Below, one piece after another: positions 48,274 to 58,128 of a stretch of 64,000 bases of DNA. The notes under the pieces were generated by a model, which did not search any database, was not told where the DNA came from, and worked only from the letters and a program-made list of their open reading frames with translations. The position numbers were made by a program, and so were the translations under genes. Source of the DNA: Saccharomycopsis crataegensis (taxonomy: Eukaryota; Ascomycota; Saccharomycetes; Ascoideales; Saccharomycopsidaceae); NCBI RefSeq assembly GCF_037102585.1, contig NW_027043838.1, positions 310,001 through 374,000 of the forward strand. The letters are read 5' to 3'. Numbering within the stretch: the stretch's first letter is position 1; the number at the start of each line of letters is the position of its first letter.

Positions 48274-49743
48274 TCATTTCTTCTTCTTCTTATTCTTCTC
48301 ATAAGCATACAACTTTTCTGCACTGTCAATGTTCCATTCCTCTTGGTCTTGCTCTGCCTTCCTCTTTAATGCCAGGACATTGATGCTGTGATTTGACAAG
48401 TTCATTAGAATCCCCTGGAATGAATTGTGGTCATTGAAACCAAAGGTTACCTGTCCCTTCACATCAGCTATAAGTAGTTGATTAAGACGGTAGTCAATCG
48501 CGATGCTGGTGATCTCGTTTTCTAGAGTGATTTTACTCATTTCCTCCAACTTATCACCATCAAGCACAACAAGATCAGATCCGTCACCCGTGAGAATGTA
48601 TCTATCGTTATTATTGAAAACACAGTTCTTATAAAATGCTGCATCACCAGAAGAGTTCCTGTTTAGGCTTTTCTGGGCTATTGGTGCTTTATAGTTCCGC
48701 AAGTCAAACAATGCCACATCTGTTGTACCTCTCGTAACCAAAGCATTCCCATTCAAGTTCGACATTCTCATACTTGAAACTTGATCCAACCCCGTATCTA
48801 TGGTTATTTTTGGCTTCGCTTTCCCTTTGATATCCCATACGATAATCTTCCCACTACTATCACCCGTTATAATCCCTGATTTCATGTCGGTTCGTGGATT
48901 TTCGTTGCAGAACATCACCCTATTCAATTTTTTCGAATGAACAATACAATCAACTGACTTTTTCAACTTCAGATAATTCTCAATATCCCACACTCTTACT
49001 GTTTTATCATTTGAACAAGTGGCAAACATATTAGTGTCTTGGTGGTTGAAGCCTGCATCGTTGACATCGGCAGTATGTCCATTCGTATTTCTTAAATCAA
49101 ATAAATATTGGTCGCCACCTCTGAAATCAACCGGAATCGTGCTTTTCTGTTCAGGATTATAGAGCTTAAATTTTGAAAGGTTGGTAGTGCACAAGAAATT
49201 CGTGGTTCCCGGTTGGTATTTCACGCTCTTCACTTTAGCTGCAGTTTCAAACACTGGAGCAGTCTCAGTCGCTGAGTTCATTTTTCCCACTGGGACTGAC
49301 CCATGGAAGTAGTTGCCATTGAGTTGAGAAAATTCAAACCGCTTCACCACCAGTGAGTTCAATCCAACAACAAACCCTGAATCGCAGACAGTAATGGCAT
49401 TTATCTGTGTCGGAGTATTAACGGTCAGGAACTGGTAATTCCGGTCTCGGTTAGCATTGAGCGATATGCTATGTCTAAGAGGAATATCATCAAATATCAG
49501 GGAGTCAGGCCCTTCATCTTCAGAGCTTGAGTACTCACTTTCATCATCATCAGAATCACCGCCAGCTTCTATAGCTTGTTCCCCGTTCTTCTTCTTCTTC
49601 TTCTTCTCCTCCTCTAGTTTTTCATTTTGGTATTTCACTTTTCCAGATAGCAAATTCTTATACTCCGGCCTCCAGAACTTTTCAAATGAAAAGGGCGTTC
49701 TCTCTTCAAAATTATTCTTTAATTCAGCAGGTAATCCCTCCAT
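48274..49743 (-). CDS. WD40-repeat protein resembling WDR70
   Basis: A 489-residue protein with an acidic N-terminal part (about 40-85: Lys run, then 'DSDDDESEYSSSEDEG') and a seven-bladed WD40 propeller. 'DLRNTNGHTADVNDAGFNHQ' and 'FATCSNDKTVRVWDIENY' are the best match to the WDR70/gastrulation-defective-1 family, a nuclear protein linked to DNA-break resection and Cul4 ligase in animals and fission yeast. A basic tail ends in Lys residues. Other WD40 families cannot be excluded from reading alone. Its start is 277 bp from the divergent GET4 start. Confidence 0.7.
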   Translation of the reverse strand: MEGLPAELKNNFEERTPFSFEKFWRPEYKNLLSGKVKYQNEKLEEEKKKKKKNGEQAIEAGGDSDDDESEYSSSEDEGPDSLIFDDIPLRHSISLNANRDRNYQFLTVNTPTQINAITVCDSGFVVGLNSLVVKRFEFSQLNGNYFHGSVPVGKMNSATETAPVFETAAKVKSVKYQPGTTNFLCTTNLSKFKLYNPEQKSTIPVDFRGGDQYLFDLRNTNGHTADVNDAGFNHQDTNMFATCSNDKTVRVWDIENYLKLKKSVDCIVHSKKLNRVMFCNENPRTDMKSGIITGDSSGKIIVWDIKGKAKPKITIDTGLDQVSSMRMSNLNGNALVTRGTTDVALFDLRNYKAPIAQKSLNRNSSGDAAFYKNCVFNNNDRYILTGDGSDLVVLDGDKLEEMSKITLENEITSIAIDYRLNQLLIADVKGQVTFGFNDHNSFQGILMNLSNHSINVLALKRKAEQDQEEWNIDSAEKLYAYEKNKKKKK

Positions 49744-50020
49744 CGCCCAGTTATGGTTGGTGTGACTTTATATTGATATTTGTACTCTAATATCAAGTCA
49801 TCACCCTCATCGACTGTGTTACTCCAGGAATACGGATTTTTTTATTTTCATCACATGAATTATCACCTGATTATTATTTTTGTTATGAGCCCCTGTACAG
49901 AAGCACTCGAAAATTCACACGCACACAGCCAAGTCAATCATCAACAATTAATCATGTTGGTGAGATTTACCCAATTTATAAGCATAGTACTTCTTTCCAA
50001 CAATATAAGAACCAAAGAAT

Positions 50021-51001
50021 ATGTCTGATATAGTTGCCAACGCTACAGGTAATATCACGTCTAGTAACCCAAAGCTCCAACGAACAATTGCCCGTTTCAA
50101 GGCCAAGGTGGCTGCCGGCGACTTCTATGAAGCCCATCAGACCCTTAGAACATTGATCAACCGTGCCACTAAGTCTCACCAACTTGGACATGCTGTCGAT
50201 TTGATCTACTATGGCTCTCTAATCCTTGTGGAGCACTCACAATACGCTTCTGCATCTGATCTCATTTTGCTACTTTTTGACATTCTTGGAAAAGATTCTG
50301 AAGAGGCCGAGAAATTGGAAACTTCTGAAATCACAAATAAATTGATCACTATTTTGAGCAAGTTCCCAGCCAATGAGGTTAGTCTCAAGAAATTATCAGC
50401 AGAAACTATCAATTGGTCTGCATCCAATACCGAGTATAAATTTGGTGACCCAAAGATCCACGATCTTATCGGCGACAAGTACCTTCACAACCCAACCCCA
50501 GAGAACTTAACAGAAAATTACGTAGTGGCAATGAACCACTTAATATTGGGTACCAAAGCCTCATTTGATAACGTCGCGGAGTTGGTCTGGAGCTGGTACT
50601 GTGATGCGACTGATTCGGTAGCCGGCGCGCAAGTCTTGGGGATCCCAGCAGTCAATTACGCAATTCTTAAAAACATCGACGCCGCTAAGAAGTTCATCGA
50701 TGTATTAGCCGATAAATTACAGGCATCTCTGGCCGTAAAAGAATTATCAGTCGATGAGTTCTGTAAGATACGTTATTTCGAAGCTCCTGAGCTTGGATTT
50801 TTGAATTTCATTCAATTGGCGATCTTGTGTATCCAAACTGGTAATAAAGATTTTTTCGTTAAATTGAAGAACGAATACAGATCCGTGCTTGTGGGAGACT
50901 ATAAACCTGCCGTTGATAAGTTGGGATCGGTATATTTTAATATCCAAGCTCCAAAACAAGTTAACTTCCTCCAAGAGATGATGAGCGGCTTTTTGAAATG
51001 A
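50021..51001 (+). CDS. GET4: GET complex subunit Get4
   Basis: A cytosolic subunit of the Get4-Get5 complex, which hands tail-anchored proteins from Sgt2 to the Get3 ATPase for insertion into the ER membrane. It is 326 residues, all alpha-helical (TPR-like solenoid). 'AAGDFYEAHQTLRTLINR' near the start, 'TEYKFGDPKIHDLIGDKYL' in the middle and the terminal 'PKQVNFLQEMMSGFL' match yeast Get4 (312 residues; FLQDMMSGFL). The start is supported by alignment of 'LQRTIARFKAKVAAGDFYEA'. It is divergent from the WD40 gene and followed by a tRNA gene. Confidence 0.95.
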   Translation: MSDIVANATGNITSSNPKLQRTIARFKAKVAAGDFYEAHQTLRTLINRATKSHQLGHAVDLIYYGSLILVEHSQYASASDLILLLFDILGKDSEEAEKLETSEITNKLITILSKFPANEVSLKKLSAETINWSASNTEYKFGDPKIHDLIGDKYLHNPTPENLTENYVVAMNHLILGTKASFDNVAELVWSWYCDATDSVAGAQVLGIPAVNYAILKNIDAAKKFIDVLADKLQASLAVKELSVDEFCKIRYFEAPELGFLNFIQLAILCIQTGNKDFFVKLKNEYRSVLVGDYKPAVDKLGSVYFNIQAPKQVNFLQEMMSGFLK

Positions 51002-51304
51002 TGCGGTTTCCATTTTAAATAGCTGGATTTAATTTACATTTTCAATTTTTTTTATTTGTTTTTCCAGTAATTGTGAAACATTTTATCACCAAGGAAATTT
51101 TGGTTAGCCCAAGTCATATGGGAGCTTTCATTTGTTCTCTTAAAGACACATTATTCTGTCTCCTCCAGTATTACTGATCTTCCAAGCATGCAAAAAAAAA
51201 ATAGAAAGCGAGCTGGGAATATAATTTTAAGAAGAGGAGGAGAGAGAAATACAAAAGCGATTGAACAAAAAAAAGCAACCATAGACTGAACAAAAAATAT
51301 CATA
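51002..51304. other. Short interval GET4 to tRNA-Met
   Basis: About 300 bp between the GET4 stop and the tRNA 3' end. On the minus strand a run of six T (51292-51297) directly follows the tRNA and is a Pol III terminator. Confidence 0.6.
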
Positions 51305-51389
51305 TGCCCCCACCGAGGCTCGAACTCGGGACCTTTACATTGCAATACAGTTATGAGTGTAACGCGACCACCAACTGCGCCATAGGGGC
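51305..51389 (-). tRNA. tRNA-Met (CAT anticodon) with an 11-nt intron
   Basis: An 85-nt gene. The acceptor stem GCCCCTA pairs with TGGGGGC, the discriminator is A, a D-arm begins GCGC, and a five-base anticodon stem (TTACA/TGTAA) encloses CTCATAA. The CCGAG/CTCGG T-arm surrounds the TTCGAGC loop. The anticodon loop reads with CAT at 34-36; 11 extra bases between position 37 and 38 form the intron, in the normal place for nuclear tRNA introns. CAT with this T-arm sequence suits elongator Met. A B-box (GAGTTCGAGCC) and a T6 terminator downstream support transcription by Pol III. Confidence 0.88.
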
Positions 51390-51538
51390 TCTTGTGTTTG
51401 GAGCTCTTTTTTTCATGTCCCACTACATGTCTATTTAACAGTCACGTGATTTGAATTCTGATGGTCACTACATTGAAAATACTTAGTATTTGAGATATAG
51501 TGCCAAAACCCCTCAACAAAGACCTCCATCTCAGTTCA

Positions 51539-51576
51539 TGAAGCTTCTAGTGATGGGTAATTCACTAGTGACTTCA
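51539..51576. repeat. Inverted repeat, 15-bp arms
   Basis: Arms TGAAGCTTCTAGTGA (51539-51553) and TCACTAGTGACTTCA (51562-51576) pair at 12 of 15 positions around an 8-bp loop. The inner seven pairs are perfect. It lies 150 bp upstream of the tRNA gene. Confidence 0.8.
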
Positions 51577-52082
51577 TCTCATATTTTCACATTGCACCTT
51601 TTTTCCTTAATAATCTTGATTATTGAGTTTTTTACCGGTGATGTGATTAATTCTTAAAGCAAGGAGTGTGAGGTTGTGAGAAAGTTATAGTATTTTACTT
51701 ATCTATTAGAAAGACCGGCATGAAATGCCCGGCTTGCATGTTATTTAGAACCTCTGTGACATGTTAATACACAATTCATTCATTCATTATTTGGCAAAGT
51801 TCAATGTTACGATAATGTTACCATTACTTTTAATAACTATCACTATCTGTTTTGTGTTTTATCATTACTGATTGCTGTATCCAAACATGCTACTGTTATT
51901 CGTTATATGAAGGGCTCAACATCTCATTTCTTTCCTTTCTATATCTTGTATAAACAACGGGGTTTTATACTTTACTATATTGCTATAAATTATGACTGTG
52001 TTACTTAAATGTTAAAAAATAGTAATAATATGCAAGGGTTTACATTTATACCCATATACTTTTTGTTGCTAGATAACTTGCA

Positions 52083-52118
52083 CTTCAAAAGAAGCTAGCA
52101 GTCTTGACTCTTTTGAAG
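52083..52118. repeat. Inverted repeat, 10-bp perfect arms
   Basis: CTTCAAAAGA (52083-52092) and TCTTTTGAAG (52109-52118) are perfect complements around 16 bp. GCTAG/CTAGC and TCGCAA/TTGCGA pairs lie within or next to it, making a cluster of potential hairpins in 90 bp. Confidence 0.75.
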
Positions 52119-52721
52119 CTCTAGCCCGTTCGCAAACAAAAGAGGTTGCGAGGAATTTTAATCACCCCTAATTGTTTCATGTAGAGACCATAAGATAAAT
52201 ACTTCACATTGAATAATTGGCTAAAAATTTATCATCCTGTTAGTTTGAGGCCTTTGCAGTCTTCAAAGCTGTCAAAGAGAACTTTGTTTCTGATATGCAT
52301 AAAACAAAAGACGCGAACAAAAGGTCTCATCTGAACTATCTGTGAATAAGGTGAGAAAAGTTCTTTCTTTTTCGTGGTGAAATTTAAAGAGTCTTGTTAG
52401 TCATTTTAAACTACATCTTTAATGGAAATCAGAACGATATCTTTCAACTATATACACAAAAATACAAAACTGCTTGAAATTTACATTCATAAAATCAAAA
52501 AAAGAGGTTGAAGCCAAATATAATTCAGTAGTAAAAAAAATACCAAAACCATAAGTAATATAGTTCTATTTATGAATCAAGAGAGAAGAAATAAATAGAA
52601 TATAGAAAATTAAAAACAACTAATGAACAAAAAAGGGAAAAAGAAAGAAGAGAAAAAGAAAATAAACGACAAAAGATGTCACTAACAGGAAAGCTGTTGA
52701 CTACCAACTGACATATTGAAG

Positions 52722-53374
52722 TCAATCTTTCACGATTGAACTTTTTTCTAATGCTTCAAGCAATTCCAGCCCATCATTCTTCTCAAGCTCTCTTTTTGCA
52801 GTAGCGTAGTCGAACCAGTGACGATCTCTTTTATGTTTCTCTGGCCATTCTGTGTAGATCTTAACAAGAGCCATTTCATAAAAGTGATACTCACTCCTTG
52901 GAACAAGCTTAGTGCCATCTTTGGTGATGAAATTATTAGGGTCCGCATACTCTACGGATGATGCTAAGGGGGGAAAAGATTTGGAGTTGCCTTCACATCC
53001 CAGAGTTTTAATCATTCGATGATCATTGATTTTTCCAAGGTATTTTGCAACTCTACCGTCGACACCAGCTTCTTCCCAAGTTTCCCTGATGGCCGCTTTG
53101 CTATAATCTTCAACCTCATCTAACTCCACTCCCCCTTTTGGAATGATCCATCTACGCTTATCAGTGGAAGAGATCATCAACACACGTTCATGATCCGCGG
53201 ATAAGATTACACCACCAGCAACAAGACGTGAGCCATTAGAGGCATAAGCTACATATGTTAGGGGGAAAACAACAAACATTATACCCCACAATTCGACTTC
53301 CACGTTATCAAATGATGCGTACCTTGATTCTCCCGACCGACACGGGACTGTGACTCCTTGTTTATACCTGACAT
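52722..53374 (-). CDS. DDP1: Nudix diphosphoinositol polyphosphate phosphohydrolase (two exons)
   Basis: An enzyme that hydrolyses inositol pyrophosphates, diadenosine polyphosphates and polyphosphate. Exon 1 (53323-53374) encodes MSGINKESQSRVGRENQ plus one base, then a GTACGC donor. The 74-nt intron (53249-53322) has a CTAAC branch site, and exon 2 (52722-53248) continues 'AYASNGSRLVAG'. The joined GRENQAYASNGSRLVAG aligns with yeast Ddp1 GRENQVYSPVTGARLVAG. The Nudix box is complete: GGVELDEVEDYSKAAIRETW then EEAG. The C-terminal 'LLEALEKSSIVKD' matches Ddp1. Spliced length is 192 residues (yeast 188). The frame through the intron would give a spurious hydrophobic start, so the spliced form is preferred. 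Confidence 0.95.
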
Positions 53375-53616
53375 GTTACTCAATTGAATAGGTGATGAGT
53401 TAATAACCTCTAGTGAACTTGGGAACTTGACTACTTCTTTTCTTTGCAAAAAAAAAAAAAAAAGGAAATGTCCTGATTATGAAGCTCATTGGGTCGCGGT
53501 GTGCGGCACCCCCTGAAAGGACAGCACAAAAAAAAATAAATCAATTATCATTGTAATTCCAATAGAGCGCCAGTTTAAATATCATTTACATCATTACCAG
53601 TCAGAGAGAAATAAAA

Positions 53617-55044
53617 ATGGCGAGGGAATCTTCAATATTTAAGTCGCGAAAATCAAATGGAAAAATCTCCACAAATAGCGCGACGTTAGCCACGAATGGT
53701 GGGGACAGTGAAGAGGAAGAGGAAGAAGAATCTTTGATCTCATCTACTACACTATCAAAAAAGAATAAAAGTTTTGGCAAGAAGCGAAAACGAATGGGCG
53801 GCGGAGGCACCGGGAAACTAGCGAAAGTTGCTATCAATATTGGGATGGACACAGACACAAGCGAGGATAGCGATAGCTTCAAGCCGCCGAAGAAGGAGGT
53901 AAAGATAAGGAGAAACAAGGCGAATGTTCAGCTATTGGGTGATAGTGATGTTGATGATGATAAAGTAAAAGGTGATGGTGACAGTGAAGATGATGATTCT
54001 TATGATGGTTTGAATTTGAAGAGATTGGTGATGAAACAGAGGAACCAATATCAGAAGAAAAGTGGGTTGGATAAGCAAAAGTCGGAAACAGTACTGGAAG
54101 AGCCCGGAGAAGTACTCCAAGAAACTCCAAAACCCAAGGAAAATCCAGCTGAGATCGATATATATATGGGTGATAGCGATAATGATGGTGAATCACAAGA
54201 TGTGCATGATGAAGAAGAGATCAAAGTCTACGACGATACAGAAATTGCAAAAATTAAATCCCAGAAATTGTACCTTCGAAACAAGCAATCTGAGGCTCAA
54301 GAAAGAAAAAAAATTATAAATTCTGATGCCATTGATATTGAGATGTCGGATTCTTCATCAGACGAAGAAAGTGAGGACAGTAAAGAGGACCAAAAGCTTG
54401 AAGGCATTGCCGCTTCTGACATGATTCACAATGAACCAGTGGAGAAAATGCTTGAGATTGAAAGTAAACTATATGAGTACAACCTTGATAACATAGAGGA
54501 GGATGAAGAGGTTTCTCGATGGGAAGCTCAGAGGATATATAATGCTATTACAGTGCCAATCACTAATATATTATCTGAGGAAGGAAAAGAACAAGACAAG
54601 ATTTGGATAGATGGAGCCTCCGAAAAGAAAGAACATAGAGGGCATGCAACGAACCTTGGAGGAGGGAACCTAGATGAAATACTGAGAGGGGACTCTCTCA
54701 AGGAGAATTTTGAAGGGATTGAAGTTGAGCTAAATGGGAATTCAAAGTTACAAGATATTCGAAATTACCAGCGGGCACAATTACAAAAGAAGGAGTTATT
54801 TGATACTTTCCCAAAGTTGAGTAGTGATTACCAAAGGATCAAGCAGGAGATGCTAGCGGAAAATGACCTGTTTGGTGGGCACTTGATGAAACTTGAGAAG
54901 TTGCAAGAGGACCTCACAAACTTGCGGGAGGAGAAGAGGAACACGGTTGCAGATTTGGAATATGACTTTGAGGACCTGAAGGATCAACTAGATGACATCA
55001 AAGAACGACTACAAGAACTATTTATAAGCTTTGAGAATAAATAG
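53617..55044 (+). CDS. Acidic nuclear protein, possibly NTR2/PAXBP1-like splicing factor
   Basis: A 475-residue, highly charged protein. The N-terminal half is Asp/Glu/Ser-rich with basic patches (KKRKRMG) and a 'GLNLKRLVMKQRNQY' segment. The middle contains 'EEDEEVSRWEAQRIYNAI', which resembles the 'RWExxQI' element of the GCF/PAXBP1 and Ntr2 families that release the spliceosome with Prp43. The C-terminal part (about 395-475) is a coiled coil. Similarity is short, so this is a tentative call. The ATG at 53617 is the first in frame, 242 bp from the divergent DDP1 start. Confidence 0.6.
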   Translation: MARESSIFKSRKSNGKISTNSATLATNGGDSEEEEEEESLISSTTLSKKNKSFGKKRKRMGGGGTGKLAKVAINIGMDTDTSEDSDSFKPPKKEVKIRRNKANVQLLGDSDVDDDKVKGDGDSEDDDSYDGLNLKRLVMKQRNQYQKKSGLDKQKSETVLEEPGEVLQETPKPKENPAEIDIYMGDSDNDGESQDVHDEEEIKVYDDTEIAKIKSQKLYLRNKQSEAQERKKIINSDAIDIEMSDSSSDEESEDSKEDQKLEGIAASDMIHNEPVEKMLEIESKLYEYNLDNIEEDEEVSRWEAQRIYNAITVPITNILSEEGKEQDKIWIDGASEKKEHRGHATNLGGGNLDEILRGDSLKENFEGIEVELNGNSKLQDIRNYQRAQLQKKELFDTFPKLSSDYQRIKQEMLAENDLFGGHLMKLEKLQEDLTNLREEKRNTVADLEYDFEDLKDQLDDIKERLQELFISFENK

Positions 55045-55635
55045 TCATGATGTATGTATTATATAGTTGAGTGATGCGAGATTTCCACGTGAATTAGCAC
55101 GTGTCAGAGATTCACGTTATCAATTTAATTACACCAGGTCTCTTCTTAGCAACGCGCGTCGCGTAGTATTTTGACAACCAGGATGATTTTTTTTTTTTCT
55201 TGCCTGTTTTGGTAATCGGTTGACAAACTCCACCCACTATTTTACTACTGCAAAACACACCGTGAGGAAACTGAATGAACTTTCTTGCAGGCCCTCCCCT
55301 ATTCTGAAACACCGATCAAATTGACCCATTTTCCCCTTAAATAATAAACAAACACCTAAACCATCACATATACTTTACTGCACTGTGGTCACTAGTCTTA
55401 CTGCCCTTCTTCTTTTGACAGCTTCCAGTTGACACACCATAAGGTCAAGGCTTTCCTTCATCTTTTTGCACAATTTTCAAAAGCATTGCCCAATACAAAG
55501 AAAAAAAAATTGAATCACAGACAAAACTATTGACTATTCAATAATAATATTCAACTCCAGTCTACTTCCATCTAACTTATATGCCACTATCAGTTTCCTA
55601 AATTTCACCTAATTCATATCTCTATTCACCCATCC
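55045..55635. other. Promoter interval of the AT-hook gene
   Basis: About 590 bp. Two CACGTG cores lie at about 55086-55103 (within CCACGTGAA and GCACGTGTC). A CTAAC sequence near 55575 followed by an AG could mark a 5' leader intron, but no donor was identified. A 66-codon minus-strand frame is not supported. Confidence 0.4.
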
Positions 55636-57405
55636 ATGGCCCCCACTTCGTCGACCGAAATTCTCATGGCTCAAGACTCCCCAATCAAGCGTCGTCGCGG
55701 TAGACCCTTGAAAGCCAGAAATGATAATCTTTCCAATTCAAAAATTAAAAAGGCAACCTGTTTGAAAGTAGCTCGTTCTTCAGCAGCTGTTCTTAAAGCT
55801 GGTTCCCCAAACCATAGATCCCCAACAATGAAGGTGCTGCCAACTGCCCAAAAACTAAAGGCGGTCCTTGCTTTACAAAACCACGGTCTACTGCTTTCTA
55901 CTCCTAAGCCTAAAGGAGGACTGATTTTATCCTTTGGATCTGATCATAAGAAGAAATGGACCCCAATCACAAGAAGATTATTTGAGATTGGTGGCACTGC
56001 CGAAATAGAGTCTCATAACAGTGACAAAAAATCTCACCAAGGAAAAATTCTTATTCAAAAGCAAGAGAATGATGAGGATAGATCTTTCCTAAATTTCAGA
56101 AATAGTGTTATTGCTCGTAATCAAAGAGAAAAGGAGAATTACCGTGTTTCCCATCTCCATGAAGTCGTTAACCCCCTTGATAACCACGGACTAATCGACC
56201 CAAATTCTCTTCTTTCGTCTCCAATGTTCTCTGGTACGAAAAATCCAGACTTTTCTAGAGCTTCAAATCTTCTCAATGGTGATTTTTTCTCTTCCCCTAT
56301 CGTGTCAAGTCGTCATCAGCAACATAACGATGTCAATCTTGTTACCTCACCAACTGGCCTTCCAACGTCTCCTAGCACTTTAACTATTAATAACGACCAT
56401 CACCATCGGCTTCTTCATGACGATCATATTAATCTCCAAGTTGATCATGAACAAACTCTTCAACATCAACAAAATCACAATGAAACTTTGATTGCTGCCG
56501 ACATTACCTGTAGTCCAGCTGCAGGATTCAATTTCTCGTCAATCATTCAATCGTCACCGGTTTTCCACGGCTATTATATGAAAACTCCTACTTCTGCCTC
56601 GTCATCTCGCAACAATACGAAAATCTCTGTGAGAGCCATGGAAATTAAACCATCCCCTAGTCAAATGCGAGGTTCGGGTGAACCAGAAATTGAAGACGAT
56701 TCCGATTTGGAGTTTGCTCATCCACCAAGATGTAAGGCAAATGTCGACGGGGAATCTAATGATGAAGCTCCTGGCCCATTGTTGCCTCCTGTGACTATTC
56801 TGAACCTTGAATTCAGTAGTGATGAGGAAGATGATGACTTTCCTGAAAAGTATCTTATTAATCATAATAGACCAGTGGTGAACACTAGCGGAATCTCTTT
56901 GACGGTAGACAGCTCGGGAAGAGCCATTATTTCTCGTCCTCCAACCACCGCGCTCCCTGTTGCTTTCCCTCATAATAACTTGGCTTTTGGAAGTGACACC
57001 ATTCGCCGTACCATAAACAAAACTACTCCATCATTAATGTCGTCTCCTCGGTATGACACACAAAACAACCGTCACTTTTTGCCCTCATCTCCATTTCCTG
57101 CTATCGCAATGGCTGAAGACTTCTTTGCTAGACCATCGAACCCAACTACTGACGAAACTCTTGAAACCAATTCAGAAATAGAAGAGCTGGACGGGAAGTT
57201 AGGGCAACAAAAACTTCATAGACCACATATCATTCACAATCCAGTGTTTGCCACTAATATTCCTACAAAGACCATGATTCCAGCTTTTGGAAATGGTGTT
57301 AAATTGGATGCCAGTTTCATGAGCGATGACTCAATAGACGAAAATGGAGCAGGTGATTGTGATGCCCGGGCTGCATTGATGAAGATGGTAGGAATGAGGG
57401 GATAA
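55636..57405 (+). CDS. AT-hook-type regulatory protein of unknown function
   Basis: A 589-residue protein, largely disordered, rich in Ser, Pro, Asn and His. Near the N-terminus 'KRRRGRPLKAR' (18-28) is an AT-hook-like GRP core that binds the minor groove of AT-rich DNA. A more conserved-looking block follows at about 70-120, 'KLKAVLALQNHGLL...WTPITRRLFEIGG'. Many SP/TP sites (SSPMFSG, VTSPTGLPTSP, KPSPSQM) suggest cyclin-dependent kinase control. Two KEN-like residues occur in 'KENYR' (about 168). A DNA-binding regulator of transcription or the cell cycle is plausible, but no named orthologue is recognised. Confidence 0.65.
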   Translation: MAPTSSTEILMAQDSPIKRRRGRPLKARNDNLSNSKIKKATCLKVARSSAAVLKAGSPNHRSPTMKVLPTAQKLKAVLALQNHGLLLSTPKPKGGLILSFGSDHKKKWTPITRRLFEIGGTAEIESHNSDKKSHQGKILIQKQENDEDRSFLNFRNSVIARNQREKENYRVSHLHEVVNPLDNHGLIDPNSLLSSPMFSGTKNPDFSRASNLLNGDFFSSPIVSSRHQQHNDVNLVTSPTGLPTSPSTLTINNDHHHRLLHDDHINLQVDHEQTLQHQQNHNETLIAADITCSPAAGFNFSSIIQSSPVFHGYYMKTPTSASSSRNNTKISVRAMEIKPSPSQMRGSGEPEIEDDSDLEFAHPPRCKANVDGESNDEAPGPLLPPVTILNLEFSSDEEDDDFPEKYLINHNRPVVNTSGISLTVDSSGRAIISRPPTTALPVAFPHNNLAFGSDTIRRTINKTTPSLMSSPRYDTQNNRHFLPSSPFPAIAMAEDFFARPSNPTTDETLETNSEIEELDGKLGQQKLHRPHIIHNPVFATNIPTKTMIPAFGNGVKLDASFMSDDSIDENGAGDCDARAALMKMVGMRG

Positions 57406-58128
57406 TCAAAATTTACTATAATTGCAAATTGTTACTCATTTACAATAAAAAAAAAACGCTTTATAAAAATTTTTACTTTTAGCATATCTAACATCATATT
57501 TCACAGTTACTTTACAGCTGTTCCAATTCTTTCTTTTCATATTTCTCAAGTTTCTTTCGTTTATTTCTCATGTCTAATGTTTTTCTTTCTATGTTTCTTT
57601 CTAAGGTTTTTTCTAATGCTTTTAACGCTTAACGCTTTTTTCTATTTTTCTTGCACTTTCTTGCTCTCCAAATTACTATTCATAGCCTGATAATCTGCTT
57701 AGATCGTTAGCTCAATATTATTTCATACATTATGGCTACTAAGGCTAATTTTCATCTTTGTTTTACCATTGAACTACAAAAATCTTTTTTCTAGAGTTTT
57801 CAAGAACATTTTATTTGCCATTTTCTTTGACATTTTCTCCTTTTTTTTTTTTTACAATTGACTTTCACACTGAAAGACCTAACCATTTTGCATCGGTTTG
57901 CTAATAAAGGCAAAAGTTTTCTTTAATTGATGATATCGCCAGTAATCTGAGCCATTTAAAATTGTCCACAAATCAATTGTACCACATGGGTGGTACACAA
58001 AACAACAAATAATTTAAGGAGATCACCCGGTCTGGAAATGTCAATTAACTTCAAAAAAGCATGAGTCGTCTGGTGTGAGAGGAACTGATCAACAGTGAGA
58101 GCGCTAAGTTGTCGTCGATATATCAGGT
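57406..58128. other. Gene-free interval before the 876-residue gene
   Basis: About 720 bp, with long pyrimidine-rich TTTCT stretches (57520-57660) and a T tract near 57839-57853. No gene is recognised. Confidence 0.5.

Larger units (their letters stand above)
51390..52721. other. Gene-free interval tRNA-Met to DDP1 with inverted repeats
   Basis: About 1.3 kb with no protein gene. It contains CACGTG at 51443-51448, a cruciform-like repeat at 51539-51576, a small CCGGCAT/ATGCCCGG hairpin at about 51715-51733 and clustered inverted repeats at about 52070-52160. The right end is A-rich, as in a 3' untranslated region of DDP1. A structured RNA or an old insertion next to a tRNA gene are both possible. 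Confidence 0.4.
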
